DNA of 64,000 nucleotides from Geotrypetes seraphini. Its lineage: Eukaryota; Chordata; Amphibia; Gymnophiona; Dermophiidae. Each line of letters starts with the position of its first letter. Position 1 is the first letter of the stretch. Positions 22,596-32,949 of this stretch are shown here, piece after piece. The position numbers were made by a program, and so were the translations under genes. The stretch is from positions 30,264,161 through 30,328,160 of the forward strand of contig NC_047089.1 of NCBI RefSeq assembly GCF_902459505.1. Reading direction: 5' to 3'. The notes below the pieces were generated by a model, which was given only the letters and a program-made list of their open reading frames with translations, had not been told where the DNA came from and ran no database searches.

Positions 22596-22739
22596 GGCCC
22601 TCTTTTACTAAGGTTAGCACGCGCTAATCGATTTAGCATGCACTAAACGCTAACGCGTGCATGTTAGTCTATGGACGTGTTAGCGTTTAGTGCGCGCTAA
22701 TCGGTTAGCGCGCCTTAGTAAAAGAGAGGGGGGGGGGGG
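22596..22739. mobile_element. Palindromic MITE, CTTTTAC family
   Basis: Ends GGCCCTCTTTTACTAAGG and CCTTAGTAAAAGAGAGGG. Nearly perfect inverted arms meet at about 22665 (CGCGTGCATGTTAGTCTATGG). One of the better preserved copies. Confidence 0.85.
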
Positions 22740-22860
22740 AACTGTTAAGTTTGAAAGAATGGTTGCAGATTTCTTTTTAATAAATCCAGTCAGCAATTTA
22801 TACCACTGGGCGGCCTGGTGACCCAAGAAGAAAAAATATAGAACCCTCTCATAAAATATA

Positions 22861-23030
22861 GGGCTCCTTTTACTAAGGTGCGCTAGCGTTTTTAGCACAC
22901 GCAGGATATTGCCGCGTGCTACACTGCGCGCTATGCGGCTAGAACTAACGCCAGCTCAATGCTGGCGTTAAGGTCTAGCGCGCGCTATTCCGCGTGTCAA
23001 TGCCCTAACGCACCTTAGTAAAAGGAGCCC
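22861..23030. mobile_element. Palindromic MITE, exact ATA TSD
   Basis: Starts GGGCTCCTTTTACTAAGGTG and ends CACCTTAGTAAAAGGAGCCC, perfect inverted repeats, with ATA at 22858-22860 and 23031-23033. The centre is AACGCCAGCTCAATGCTGGC. This copy gives the clearest boundaries for the family. Confidence 0.88.
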
Positions 23031-23130
23031 ATAGTGATATGTCGCATTTAAAATGAATATAATTTTCCTTTAGGGTAATGTACATCCATGCTGTTAGCTT
23101 TCTTGTATTAATGTGTGTTTTTATTTTTAC

Positions 23131-23314
23131 CCCCTCTTTTACTAAGGTGCGCTATGCTTTTTAGCGCGTGGTAAATATTAGCGCACACCAGACACGCGCT
23201 AAATGCTAGCGTGTGCATGTTATCCTATGGGCGCATTAGCAGTTAGTGCACGTGTTGATTTCGCGTGCGCTAAAAGCGTATTAAAACGCTTAGCGCACCT
23301 TAGTAAAAGAGGGC
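23131..23314. mobile_element. Palindromic MITE, CTTTTAC family
   Basis: Ends CCCCTCTTTTACTAAGGTGC and GCACCTTAGTAAAAGAGGG, long arms, centre CATGTTATCCTATGGGCGC. Confidence 0.85.
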
Positions 23315-23442
23315 CTTAGTGTTATCATTATCTGTATTCAAGTTTCAGGTTTGATTTTGGTTTGATGAATCGCTTATTTAATTTACTAAGTGAAGTACAA
23401 TTTTAATAAAAAGTATAGGCATGCGATAAATACACCATTTAA

Positions 23443-23900
23443 TCTACTATAATAAAACCCTAAGCGCGTATGCGCACTTCAAACTTCATGATCCCTGCGT
23501 CCATGATCCGTAGCTCCGTGCCAGTAGAACAAGCCTGTGGCAGTTTTCTGGCTCCTATTGCACATGCAGAGTTTGAAATGGCGACCACAGACGTAAGGAG
23601 GAGGAGAACACGCCGGTGATTCCCCCTTCCTGCCTTCACTCACTCTAAGAGGACCACGCAACGGAAGCAGCCGCGGTTTGGGAGCAGGTATTAGCGAGCA
23701 GGGAAGAGGTGCTGCTGGACAGGGGGGAGGTAAAATGAATGGAGAAGGGCTGCTTTAGGACAGGGGGAGCAGGCAAGAGGTGGTGGTGGACAGCCGAGGA
23801 AAGGAAAAAAGACAGCGGCCAAGGAGAGAGAAAGAAAGAAAGAATGACAGACATACACATCTATTCTAGCACCCGTTAATGTTACGGGCTTAAAGACTAG
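23443..23900 (+). mobile_element. Non-autonomous Helitron
   Basis: Begins TCTACTATAATAAAACCC and ends in a small hairpin (CCCGTTAATGTTACGGG, 23872-23888) followed by CTAG at 23897-23900. The host bases are A before and T after, with no duplication. TC start, subterminal hairpin and CTRR end inserted between A and T are the Helitron hallmarks. The 5' end resembles bat HeliBat (known from memory). No Rep/helicase is present, and the interior is G/A-rich. Confidence 0.82.
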
Positions 23901-23984
23901 TTTTTAAAATAATAGGTTAGACTGACGGACTTACAGACTAATAGATACATAGGGTGAGAAAGGGCAGAACTACAATTCAATCTT

Positions 23985-24465
23985 TTAGAAAAAAGAAGAG
24001 AACATGAATGGAAAGCTAAAATAAACTTTGAACAAAATTAAAGATTAAAAGCATCTTTAAAAAGAAAGCTCTTTAAGTTACTTTTAAAACGACTCAGATC
24101 ATTCTCTTCTCTTATATGTTGAGGCAAGGTATTCCATAGTTGCGGAGCCATTACTGAGAACGTATCATGTTGACGAGTTCCAATAAATTTTAAGGAGGGG
24201 ACTGCTATAAGTTTTTGATTAGTGGACCGAAGGGAACGCGATGTATTATGAGGGATAAGTAAATTATTAATGAATTGAGGTTCATTAGTAGACAAAGTTT
24301 TAAATACTAAAAGTAAGATTTTAAAAGTAATGCGGTGATTAACTGGGAGCCAGTGGGATTTGATCAGAAAGGGAGTGACATGATCATATTTTTTGCCGTT
24401 ATGAATCAGTTTAACGGCAGCATTTTGGATTAGCTGAAGACACCACTGATTATTGCATTAATCCG
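23985..24465 (-). mobile_element. L2/Rex-like LINE ORF2 C-terminus
   Basis: The minus strand reads LIQNAAVKLIHNGKKYDHV, then HWLPVNHRITFKIL, then RQHDTFSVMAPQLWNTLPQ and FKSNLKSFLFKDAF, the standard end of L2/Rex/Kiri-group reverse transcriptase proteins. The frame is open over 85 codons at 24038-24295. It is 5'-truncated, with no full RT core. Confidence 0.8.
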
Positions 24466-24632
24466 TTTTGCAAATTCATTTGTGAACTACGTTGTCATGA
24501 TTGGTTATATTTGGAAAATGTTAAAAAAAATTTACTGAACTTAAAAAAAAGAAAAGAAAAGAACAAACACTAGGGTAGATAGGATTTAATCACAGGGGGT
24601 TAAAATCAAGTAGATGTAGAACGGAAGACAAA

Positions 24633-24801
24633 GGGCACCTTTTACAAAGGTGCATTAGGGCCTTAACACATGGAATAACGCGCGCTAGCTGCTACCACCT
24701 CCTCTTGAGCAGGCGGTAGTTTTTCGGGTAGCGCACGCCATAGCACGCGCTAATCCGCTACGTGCGCTACAAATGCTAGCGCACCTTTGTAAAAGGAGCC
24801 C
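24633..24801. mobile_element. Palindromic MITE
   Basis: Ends GGGCACCTTTTACAAAGGTG and CACCTTTGTAAAAGGAGCCC, with AAA on each side. The centre CCACCTCCTCTTGAGCAGG differs from the other subfamilies but matches the MITEs at 53429 and 60126. Confidence 0.8.
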
Positions 24802-24952
24802 AAAGGGAGTATATGCAATGAGATAGCATTGGAGTGGAGGTAAACAAGTATCAATTAAACAACATTTTCTGATAGGAAGTTATTTCTAAATAATCAGACT
24901 TGAAGTGGCTACCTTCAAATTAATAGAGCTTCCTGCTGTATTACATTATGTA

Positions 24953-25304
24953 CAGGGCAGGATTAATTCGTCGAGGGCCCCTAGGCACACAAGTGCACTC
25001 ACGTGCCTATCCGTACCACCCCACTATGCGCCCAGGCGGAAACAGGAAGCTGCGTCAGAGGGAAGCTTTGGGCAAGGCAGCACCGCTTGCACAATTACAG
25101 TTCCCGTTGCCTTTCTTACCCATGTTGCTTGCTTGTCTTACTTTCCGTCGATGGGGGGGGGGGGGGGGCACATTGCCGATCGATGCTGGAAGGGCCCATC
25201 GCCATTTGGAAAAAACAATGTTGATGCCCTTCTTCATCGGGCCCCCCTGACCATTTTGGGCCCTAGGCACGTGCCTACTTGGCCTATTGCTTAATCCTGC
25301 CCTG
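24953..25304. mobile_element. hAT non-autonomous element with 8-bp TSD
   Basis: Ends CAGGGCAGGATTAA and TTAATCCTGCCCTG are perfect inverted repeats. ATTATGTA flanks both sides (24945-24952 and 25305-25312). A G-run lies at 25153-25169. No transposase. Confidence 0.88.
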
Positions 25305-25312
25305 ATTATGTA

Positions 25313-25432
25313 GATAATATTTTGTGAATCTTTGCATTGGTACGGTATGCATGTTTCTTGCCTTGTTAACATTTATTGTACTTTCTATACTAAACTCAAT
25401 AAAAAATTTTGAAGTTAAAAAAAAAAAATAAA
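25313..25432 (+). mobile_element. LINE (probably L1) 3' tail
   Basis: TTGTACTTTCTATAC, then CTCAATAAAAAATTTTGAA and an A-run at 25418-25430. This is the polyadenylated end typical of L1-group copies here. No coding remains. Confidence 0.5.
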
Positions 25433-26081
25433 AATTAGTAGATCTTCTAAAAAAAAAAAACACATAAAAATGGTAGAGTTCACTAGGAAGTTTAAATATC
25501 TCATTTCTATTGCATGGTGGACTTCATGGCCATACGAAAGAAGTTGAGCATATCCCTTAAATAGCTAAATACAAACCATAAACAACATCTGTTTACTATT
25601 GCACACAGATGTTTATCTAGAACATCCGAAATTCTGTTCACAGCATTTCACTCTGTTTCACCTAACAACATTATGTTTGATTCCTCTTTGCATCTATTTT
25701 TAGAAAATTCAATATGGAATAATTATTCTTGTTGGTTTTCTTTTTTTTTTTTTTTTTTTTTTTGTGGGGGGGGGGGGGGGGAAGGAAACCAGCTTGCAGA
25801 TTCAGCTCAATCAACACTGGAACTATATTGCTATGAATTTTCATTTGAAATTGGCTGGGATTTTCTCTCATTTTACAGCACTGTTCCTTGGTCATTGCAG
25901 CAATAATTCTTGACTCAAGGATTTGGTATACATACATCCCAACTCTGATGACTGGGTACTGCAATCATAAATCAGAGGCAATTCTATAAAGTGGACCTAG
26001 AGGTAGGCACAACTTCGGCATGTCAAAGGCAACATTAATTGACAGATAGATGTCCAAGGGGGCTCATTTTCAAAGCACTTA

Positions 26082-26267
26082 GGGCTCCTTTTATCAAGGC
26101 GCGCTACGGGAGTTAGCGCGTCGGACATTTCATCACGCGCTAACCCCCGCGGCAGTCTAAAATCCTAACGCCTCGTCAATGGAGGCGTTAGGTACTAGCG
26201 CGGCAGGCGGTTTAACACGCGGTATGCCGCGTGTTAAACCGTTACCGCGCCTTTGTAAAAGGACCCC
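26082..26267. mobile_element. Palindromic MITE, exact TTA TSD
   Basis: Starts GGGCTCCTTTTATCAAGGCG and ends CGCCTTTGTAAAAGGACCCC, with TTA at 26079-26081 and 26268-26270. Strong palindrome centred near 26180 (AACGCCTCGTCAATGGAGGC). A partial copy of the right arm lies at 26371-26418. Confidence 0.85.
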
Positions 26268-26518
26268 TTAGACACGCACACGAGTTGCCACGCACATGTT
26301 GCCAGAAGTTGTGGTAAGAGTGGTCACCGTAGCTAGTTTTAAGAAAGTTTTTAAGCTAGTTTTAAGAAATATTTAGCACGCGCTAAAAACGCTAGCGCAG
26401 CTTTGGAAAAGGAGCCCTTAATTGCCCTCCGACCCAAGCTGGGTTTCATGCATTTTCCCTGTCTGTCCCAGCAATGCTCAAGTTGCTGTTGCTCTAGCGT
26501 CAGCTCTTCCTCTGACAT

Positions 26519-26919
26519 CATTCCTTTTTTTTTTCCTTTTATTTATTTTAATCCCTAAAAAACACATTCTTTAAGAAGAACCGGATGCTGCTGTAGATGC
26601 TCTCTTAGGTTTGGGTGTTGTTCCCTCACGGAATCTATTCCTGAATCTGCGGTAGACAACTTTCAGGTGCCTCATGCGGCCTGTATCCGTGGTATTGCGC
26701 CTTTTGGCTTTAGCACTCCAATTATACTTTCTTTTGCGCTTGTCTGGATATCCACATTTACCACAGGTAGACTTCTGGAGATGGTAAGCCTTGGGATCCA
26801 CACTGACGGCACAAAGGGTGCGTCTTGTTGCGGCGTTTACCAAAAGACGAGGTTCCCTTCGTCATCTTCTTCCAGCAGCTGATACAATATAGGCCGGAAG
26901 TATGCACATACGGAAATAC
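26519..26919 (-). pseudogene. RPL37: RPL37 retropseudogene
   Basis: The minus strand encodes 60S ribosomal protein L37, a component of the large ribosomal subunit that binds zinc through C-x2-C pairs. The coding part is 26865-26571. It starts [19 protein letters not shown] and continues [20 protein letters not shown] to the end TPKPKRAS...GSS. Its length is 295 bases instead of the 294 expected for 97 codons plus stop; one extra base at about 26793-26795 shifts the frame after CGSQ. It has no introns and is followed by AATAAA-like sequence and an A-rich tract (T-run on the plus strand at 26522-26535). CCTCTGACAT lies at 26509-26518 and 26920-26929, a likely 10-bp TSD. It is a processed copy, not the working gene. 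Confidence 0.92.
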
Positions 26920-26929
26920 CCTCTGACAT

Positions 26930-28200
26930 GAATGATCCCATTTTTTTGAACACATGTTACCACTTGTGCAGTGGTAAATTGTAGCTGAATTGCACTGATT
27001 TTGAAATTTGAACATTGGCAATTGTCACGTTTGACATACCATTGAATGAAAGTTTTTTATGCCGATGATGTGGTTGGAGGTTGGTAGGGCTTATTATTTG
27101 CTCAGCCATATCCTAAGGCTTTCGCTTTCATTCTTACTGGTATTCTCAGTTTTTTTTGATTAGTGAGGGGGGATTATTTTGATTGGTGTTATATCCCTAA
27201 CCTCCATGTTGTTTTTGAACATTCACTGGTTCCTGTAAGAGTGTCCCTTACTTTTTATATACATGGTCCGTTTTAAAATGATCTACTACAAGATTTACAT
27301 TGCTGCATCTATTGCCTTTCTGTTCTCTACAGATCTTCATCCTTCTTAACTGACCAACAGATATCTCCATGGAAACAGTTTGAAAGCATTATTATTCAGT
27401 ACTGACCTGATGAAGGAAATTTTTAAAGGCTCTTTGTGCAAATATTTTTTTTCTTGGTCTCCTTTTGTTTTGCTTTGTTGCATTTCTTACATTATTTGCC
27501 AAATTTATTAATGTGTGTTACTATATTCTATTATTGTACCTTTATGTATATTATTGTTATATAAAGCATTTTAACAATAAATAGACCTACTAACAAAAAT
27601 GGGACTTGTATTAAATAACAATAAGTGAAGCTTCTTGATTAACGAAGAGGCTATTTACCTGAGCTGAGTAACACATTAACAGGATTTAGGTTGCTGGGAG
27701 AAAGGGGGTGGGGTGGGGAGATGGAAGAAAGAGAATGGGAGGGGTGAAAGGGTGGTGTGTAAGAATGAAGAGGTTTAGAAAGATGTAGGCTGAGATGGGA
27801 AGAGTGAATGAGTGATGTAGCAGGAAATGTAGGTTGTGAGGGTGAGAGAAATGTAGGTTGTGAGGTGAGAGAAAGAGGACTATTGTTTGGTTGGAGGTAA
27901 AAGAGGCGGGCTGCTGTGGTCTGAAGTGTGGGTTTTGGTGGGGAGAGGATTTTGGGTTATGGGGTGAGAACTAATGGGGGTTTAAGGAGAAGAATTTTAA
28001 TGAATAGGGAAATATAAAACAATTTCAGTGCAGTGTTTGAGTAAGAAGAAAGGCTTGCCTGTAATACTGCATTGAACCAAGCTGCAGGTCTTGCCGTCAT
28101 TACAAGGCCTGCTCCAACTGAAGTTTATTAAGATTATTTAAGTGAATTCTTGTGGTGTTTTGGGTAAAATTGATGTTGGAGAGGTGTGAAGGCTAGGTCA
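26930..28200. other. No gene seen
   Basis: A/T-rich to 27600, then purine-rich (27700-27960) with repeated GGTGAGAGAAATGTAGG-like words. No supported frame. TGACCTGATGAAGGAAATTT near 27403 is reminiscent of Penelope-like 3' ends but too short to call. Confidence 0.4.
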
Positions 28201-28843
28201 TCACCAACTAAATGGTTTAAATGGTTTAAATGGTTAAAGAGAGGATGTTAAGATCATCGAGGTGTTTTTTATTTTTTTTTTTCCACTGGCACAGATATTT
28301 TGCATGTATTACGCAAAATATCTGTCCCATTAAAAAAAATGAAAAAAGTCCCCCACCACCGTTGGCGGCCCTCCCACACGATCCCCGACAAACACGGCAC
28401 AAGAGAAAATTGGCAGGAGGGATGCCCCCCCCCCCCCCCGCGCCAGGCACCCTCGAGCCACTGTCCCTCCCGAACCCCAAAAAATGGCAGGAAGGATGCC
28501 CACTCCCTCCTGCCACCGGACGCCTTCCACTCCCTTCGAATCTCCCCCATACCTTTTTAAAAAGTTGGAAGCAGGAAGCTTTGTATTCAATGCATGAATC
28601 GTCTTTATTCAAAACCTTATACACACCCCAAAAAATGTGGGTAATTTAAATATATACATTTCTCATTCAAAAAAGAAAGCTTGTTATGACATCCCGATTC
28701 TGCAGAAGAGATCTTTTAAATAGTGATAAAAGAATTCAACCATTTCTAAGAAACCAGAGCTAATGCAATCTATCCAATCCAATGTTCTGAATCAGCGCCC
28801 CCAAATAACCCCAGGAATAGGTCAAAAAACCCCAAGACACTTA
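28201..28843. other. Repeat-derived sequence, no gene
   Basis: Short tandem AAATGGTTT (28209-28235), then 28257-28305, which matches in inverted form 30894-30942 inside the hAT at 30096-31163, then C-rich sequence (28380-28540) with GGCAGGAGGGATGCCC palindromes like those of 5985-6980. The open frames on both strands here are low-complexity. Confidence 0.5.
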
Positions 28844-29018
28844 GGGCTCCTTTTACTAAGCTGCGTTAGGGCATTAACGCGTGGAATAATGCGCGCTGAA
28901 TTGCTGCACGTGCTAGACCTTAACGCCAGCATTGAGCTGGCATTAGTTCTACCCGCGTAGCACGCGGTACTATCCTGCGTGCGCTAAAAACGCTAGCGTA
29001 CCTTAGTAAAAGGAGCCC
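28844..29018. mobile_element. Palindromic MITE
   Basis: Starts GGGCTCCTTTTACTAAGCTG and ends TACCTTAGTAAAAGGAGCCC. The centre AACGCCAGCATTGAGCTGG matches the copy at 22861-23030, so these belong to one subfamily. Confidence 0.85.
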
Positions 29019-29136
29019 TAAGATTTTTGTTGCTGTTGTTGGACTATGTTATCTGTTCTGTTGCTGTGAATGTCTGTGCTTTCTAAAAAAAAAAAAAAAA
29101 TTCAAACTTTGTTTTACCTGTGCACACAGCTTAGAC

Positions 29137-29360
29137 CAGGGGTGTCCAACCTGTGGCCCGAGGGCCGCATGCGGCCCCGTGAAGTATTTTGTGTGGCCCC
29201 GGTCGAAAGCAATGCAGTGTTTTCCTCTGCTGCCCCCGGGTGTTTACTGTCTTGCCGGCTCCCTCCTCTGTCTTGCTGCAGCGTTTGCGTGTTCGTGCGG
29301 CCCCAGAAACATTTTTTCAGCCAATGCGGCCCAGGGAAGCCAAAAGGTTGGACACCCATG
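29137..29360. mobile_element. hAT MITE with 8-bp TSD
   Basis: Begins CAGGGGTGTCCAACCTGTGG and ends GGTTGGACACCCATG. GCTTAGAC flanks both sides (29129-29136, 29361-29368). Same family as 37851-38066 and 61698-61914. The interior is unique to the family (GGCCGCATGCGGCC). Confidence 0.9.
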
Positions 29361-29646
29361 GCTTAGACTAACATAGCATAGCTAAGTACCGTAATCCTGA
29401 ATTGTATATCCCTAATTTTATTTTAAGTATAGAATCTAATACTTTCCCTTTCCCTTCAAGCTAGTTAAAAAAAAAAAAAAAAGTGAAAAATAACCCCTCT
29501 TTTCCTTTACTTTTTGAGAACTTTGGTTCCCATCTGCTTGGTTGCTACTGATATACAGACACCCCAATAATCAAGAATACTTCACAGCCAGTTCCAATAA
29601 CAACCAATCAGGATGACTTTTATTGTGCAATCATTGTGATGACTTA

Positions 29647-29816
29647 CCCCCCTCTTTTACAAAGGTGCGCTAAGCTTTTTAGCACGCGCTAAACACGCGC
29701 TGCACGCTAACGTGTGCATGTTATCCTATGGACGCATTAGCGGTTAGTGCACGCGTTGATTTAGTGCGCGCTAAATCCGCGCTAAAACACTTGGCGCGCC
29801 TTTGCAAAAGAGAGCT
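29647..29816. mobile_element. Palindromic MITE, TTA TSD
   Basis: Starts CCCCCCTCTTTTACAAAGG and ends CGCGCCTTTGCAAAAGAGAGC, with TTA at 29644-29646 and 29817-29819. Centre CATGTTATCCTATGGACGC as in 23131-23314. Confidence 0.8.
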
Positions 29817-30095
29817 TTAGTTTCAAGGCACACCGTCTGGAGACTTGGGGCTTGCCCCATCTGTCCTAAGCTTTCTAGTATTAAGAAGGAGCTCTGTAAA
29901 CTTAAGCAGGAATTGAAGGCAATCAAAACGGCTTCCATCCCTCCAAGTAATCATACCAATTTACCACCACTGCCTCAAAGAATAAAGCAATCTAGGACTA
30001 AATGGATCACAGTAGGGTTAGGTAGACTGCGATATTTGACCCAGAAACAACCACCCTCACAATTTCACCTACAGAATTCTTTTGTTCCATTAGAG

Positions 30096-31163
30096 CAGGG
30101 GTGCCCAATAGGTCGATCGCGATCGACCGGTAGCTCGCCAAAGCAAAGTGAGTCGATCATCCAGGACTCACTTTGCCTTGGTGATCTATCGGGCCGATCA
30201 GTCTTCCTCTCCCCGACGTCAATTCTGCCGTCGGAGAGGAAGTTTGGGCCAGCCAATCACTGCCTGGCTGGGCGGAACTTCCTCTCCGACGACAGAATTG
30301 ACGTCGGGAAGAGGAATGCTGGTTGGCCCGAAGCAGGGAGAGCATGAGGCGGCGGCGGCGGCGGCTTTGGGGCCTGTTATCCATTAGTGGCGTTTGGGTC
30401 CTGTTCCATGATGGCAGCGGCAGTGGCAGTGGCTTGGGGAAGGGCAGGGAGAAAGAAAGAAAGGGGGCAGGCAGGGAAACAGAAGGAAAGAAGAGAAACA
30501 GAAAAAAAGAAAGGGGGCATGAAGAGAGAAAGAAAGAAAGGTCAGGGAGAGAGGAAGAAAAAGTTGGGGGAGGGAATGAGGTGTGGAGGAAAGGAAGTTT
30601 ACAGGCTGAAAGAAAGATTGGATGCACAGTCAGAAGAAGAAAGTGCAACCAGAGACTCATGAAATCACCAGACAAGGTAGGAAAAATGATTTTATTTTAA
30701 ATTTAGTGATCAAAAAATGTCTGAATTTATATCTGCTGTCTATATTTTACAATATGGTCCCCTTTTACTAAACCGCAATAGTGGTTTTTAGCGCAGGGAG
30801 CCTATGAGCGTCGAGAGCAGTGCTGGGCATTCAGCGCAGCTCCCTGCGCTAAAAACTGCTATTGTGGTTTAGTAAAAAGGGAGGGGGTGGGTATGCAAAA
30901 TATCTGTGCCAGTGGAAAAATAAAAAATAAAAAACACCTCGATTTTTGTATGGTTGTATTTTTGTATGGTTGTTACTGAGGTGACATTGCATAGAGTCAT
31001 CTGCTTTGACCTCTTTGAAAAAACCCCGGAATAGGAATGATAATTAACAATTCTATGCGTACAGTGTGCGTTGTGTTTTTTTAAAAATTTTATTGTTGGT
31101 AGATCATTTTGACTTGGTCATTTTAAAAGTAGCTCGCGAGTCAAAAAAGTGTGGGCACCCCTG
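30096..31163. mobile_element. 1.07-kb hAT element
   Basis: Starts CAGGGGTGCCCAATAGGTCG and ends GTGTGGGCACCCCTG, inverted ends. CATTAGAG (30088-30095) and CCTTAGAG (31164-31171) are an 8-bp TSD with one change. Near the left end is an inverted pair around TCTCCCCGACGTCAATTCTG (30210-30310), then a purine-rich stretch. A MITE (30756-30891) is nested inside. A diverged copy on the other strand lies at 49922-50870. No transposase. Confidence 0.82.
30756..30891. mobile_element. Palindromic MITE nested in hAT, TAT TSD
   Basis: Starts GGTCCCCTTTTACTAAACCG and ends CGGTTT-like sequence followed by AGTAAAAAGGGAGGGGG. TAT on both sides (30753-30755, 30892-30894). Confidence 0.75.
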
Positions 31164-31407
31164 CCTTAGAGCATTGCAATGTTCAGGAAAGAATTGAGAT
31201 GGAACCAGAAACTCATGAAGAAAAGCACTCCCAGAAGAAAAATAAGAAAGCTCAATTCAGAAAATTAATGCTGTCAGGGGATTCCATCGTCAGAAACATT
31301 AGCCTTGGAACACAAGTCAAGGAGTCTAAAATAGTGAAGTGTCTCCCAGGATCCTCAGCTACCAGGAGTACCAAACAAATACTGGCTATAATTAGGGAAG
31401 AAATTAA

Positions 31408-31521
31408 GAGCCTCTTTTTTTGAAGCCGTTTAGCATGGGATGCTCCGGTAACGGCCCCGAAGCTCATAGAGATTTAAAGGGCTTCGGGGCTGTTGCCACG
31501 CGGCTTTGTAAAAGAGGGGGG
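31408..31521. mobile_element. Palindromic MITE, TAA TSD, inside CR1 ORF1
   Basis: Starts GAGCCTCTTTTTTTGAAGCC and ends GGCTTTGTAAAAGAGGGGGG, with TAA at 31405-31407 and 31522-31524. The centre CCCCGAAGCTCATAGAG resembles the copy at 62410-62521. Confidence 0.78.
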
Positions 31522-31772
31522 TAAGAATTCTAAAGCTGATATTGTTATCCACTTGGGAACAAGTGACCTAGCCAGCAATACCCCACTTTCAGCGCAGAAA
31601 GCTTTTCAGGAGCTGGGGGAGGGATTAAAACCTTTTGTAAAGACTGTAGCTTTCTTGGAAGTACCGCCTACTTTATGAAAAAGGAGAGGAAAGAGTGCTA
31701 AACACTGAGATCTTCAATAGGTGGCTCACAGCATAGGAGGATGAGGAAATACATGGAAAACCAAAAGACTAT

Positions 31773-32621
31773 GGCCAGGATTCACTAACCTGCCCGATCC
31801 GGGCAGGTCCGACCAATTCAGGAAACAAAAATATGCAGATGGGGGCGATCAGAGGAACGTACTCATCTGGCTGCACGGCTCACGATCAGTGCGCATGCGC
31901 AGACCCGTCCCAGCTGTGATTTTTTTTTTTTTTTTTTTACTTTTGCAGCCCGTGGGTTTAACCCGCTTCGGGTTAAACCCACAGGCTTGCACAGGCAGTC
32001 GGGGCAGACGTGTTCAGGGCAGTGCACCGTGCTGATTTCAAAGCCCATATGTGCAAGCTTCGGAGCCGAGCAGATCGGGATGCGTTTTGTGTGTATTGTG
32101 TCTGAAAAGGAGGAATCCTGTTACTTAAAAACTTTTTTTTAACTTAAAACTTTAGTTTATAGCTCTGCGAGCCTGTGGTTTTAACCCGCTTTAAACCCAC
32201 GGGTTAAAACCACGGGCTATCTGGGCGGGGAAGGGCAGCGATGCGCCAGGAGAGATTCAGGAAAGATCGAGGCAGAGCAGGGTGGCATGAGGGCGAGCAG
32301 CAGAGATCAGAAGCAGGGCAGCATTCTGGGTGAGCAGGCAGGAGAGATTGCAGGGCAGAGAGCAGGGCTTCCAGTCGGAAAGATGTTTTCGACTGGTCCC
32401 CAGTAGTCGCTTCTTCAGGTGATCGGCCAGCCCAGTCGGATCAGAAATTTGGTGTCTTGAATTGCATCACTGTCCAATTTGCATGTATTTCACCTCATTT
32501 GCATGCACGGATTCGAAGCGGATCGCAGGAGAGGTAAGTGAATCAGGCCAGGTGGAAATTTGATAGTAAAGGGGTCGCAAACGGATCGGTACACAATTGG
32601 TTTGCTTTGTGAATCTAGCCC
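31773..32621. mobile_element. Harbinger-like DNA element, TAT TSD
   Basis: Left end GGCCAGGATTCACTAACC, right end the complement GGGCTAGATTCACAAAGC, with TAT on both sides (31770-31772, 32622-32624). It shares ends and the internal TTTAACCCGC inverted words with 1434-2640 but is 350 bases shorter. No transposase. Confidence 0.72.
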
Positions 32622-32949
32622 TATATTGGATGGGGAAATACATGGAAACATAAGAGACTATATGGTAATGATGAGCTGCATCTTATAATCCTGGCTGAGA
32701 AATTCAGGTAATATGTTTCTAGGTGTTTAAACTAGAAGATGGGGTGGCATAAGTATACAGGACACTTAGTGGCCAACCCCAGCAAAAGACAGGAGGTCAT
32801 GGTAGTAAAGATAGCAATAGAAATAACAATATTAGCAATACACTTCTTAGCAAGGCAACAGGAAGTGAGACTAAACAAAAAAACTAGGCAAAAAATAAAA
32901 TTGCCACTGAAAAGTAACTGGAAAGCAATGACCACAAACGCTCGTTGTG

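Larger units (their letters stand above)
29830..32760 (+). mobile_element. CR1 LINE ORF1 (esterase type), split by three DNA elements
   Basis: Plus-strand pieces read CPICPKLSSIKKELCKL (zinc-finger-like and coiled-coil start, about 29850), then LMLSGDSIVRNISLGTQVK near 31265 and ADIVIHLGTSDLASN near 31530. GDS and the later GTxD-type block are the signature of the SGNH esterase domain carried by some CR1/L2 ORF1 proteins. The frame is interrupted by a hAT (30096-31163), a MITE (31408-31521) and a Harbinger-like element (31773-32621), and by its own decay. ORF2 does not follow in the same direction. Confidence 0.7.

Noticed and set aside
28226-28649. Overlapping frames of 86-139 codons on both strands
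   Set aside because: Low-complexity C/G-rich palindromic sequence. The frames are open on both strands and share no domain.
31142-31423. Host GDSL-esterase exon
   Set aside because: The GDS motif belongs to CR1-type ORF1, and the surrounding sequence is LINE with nested transposons.
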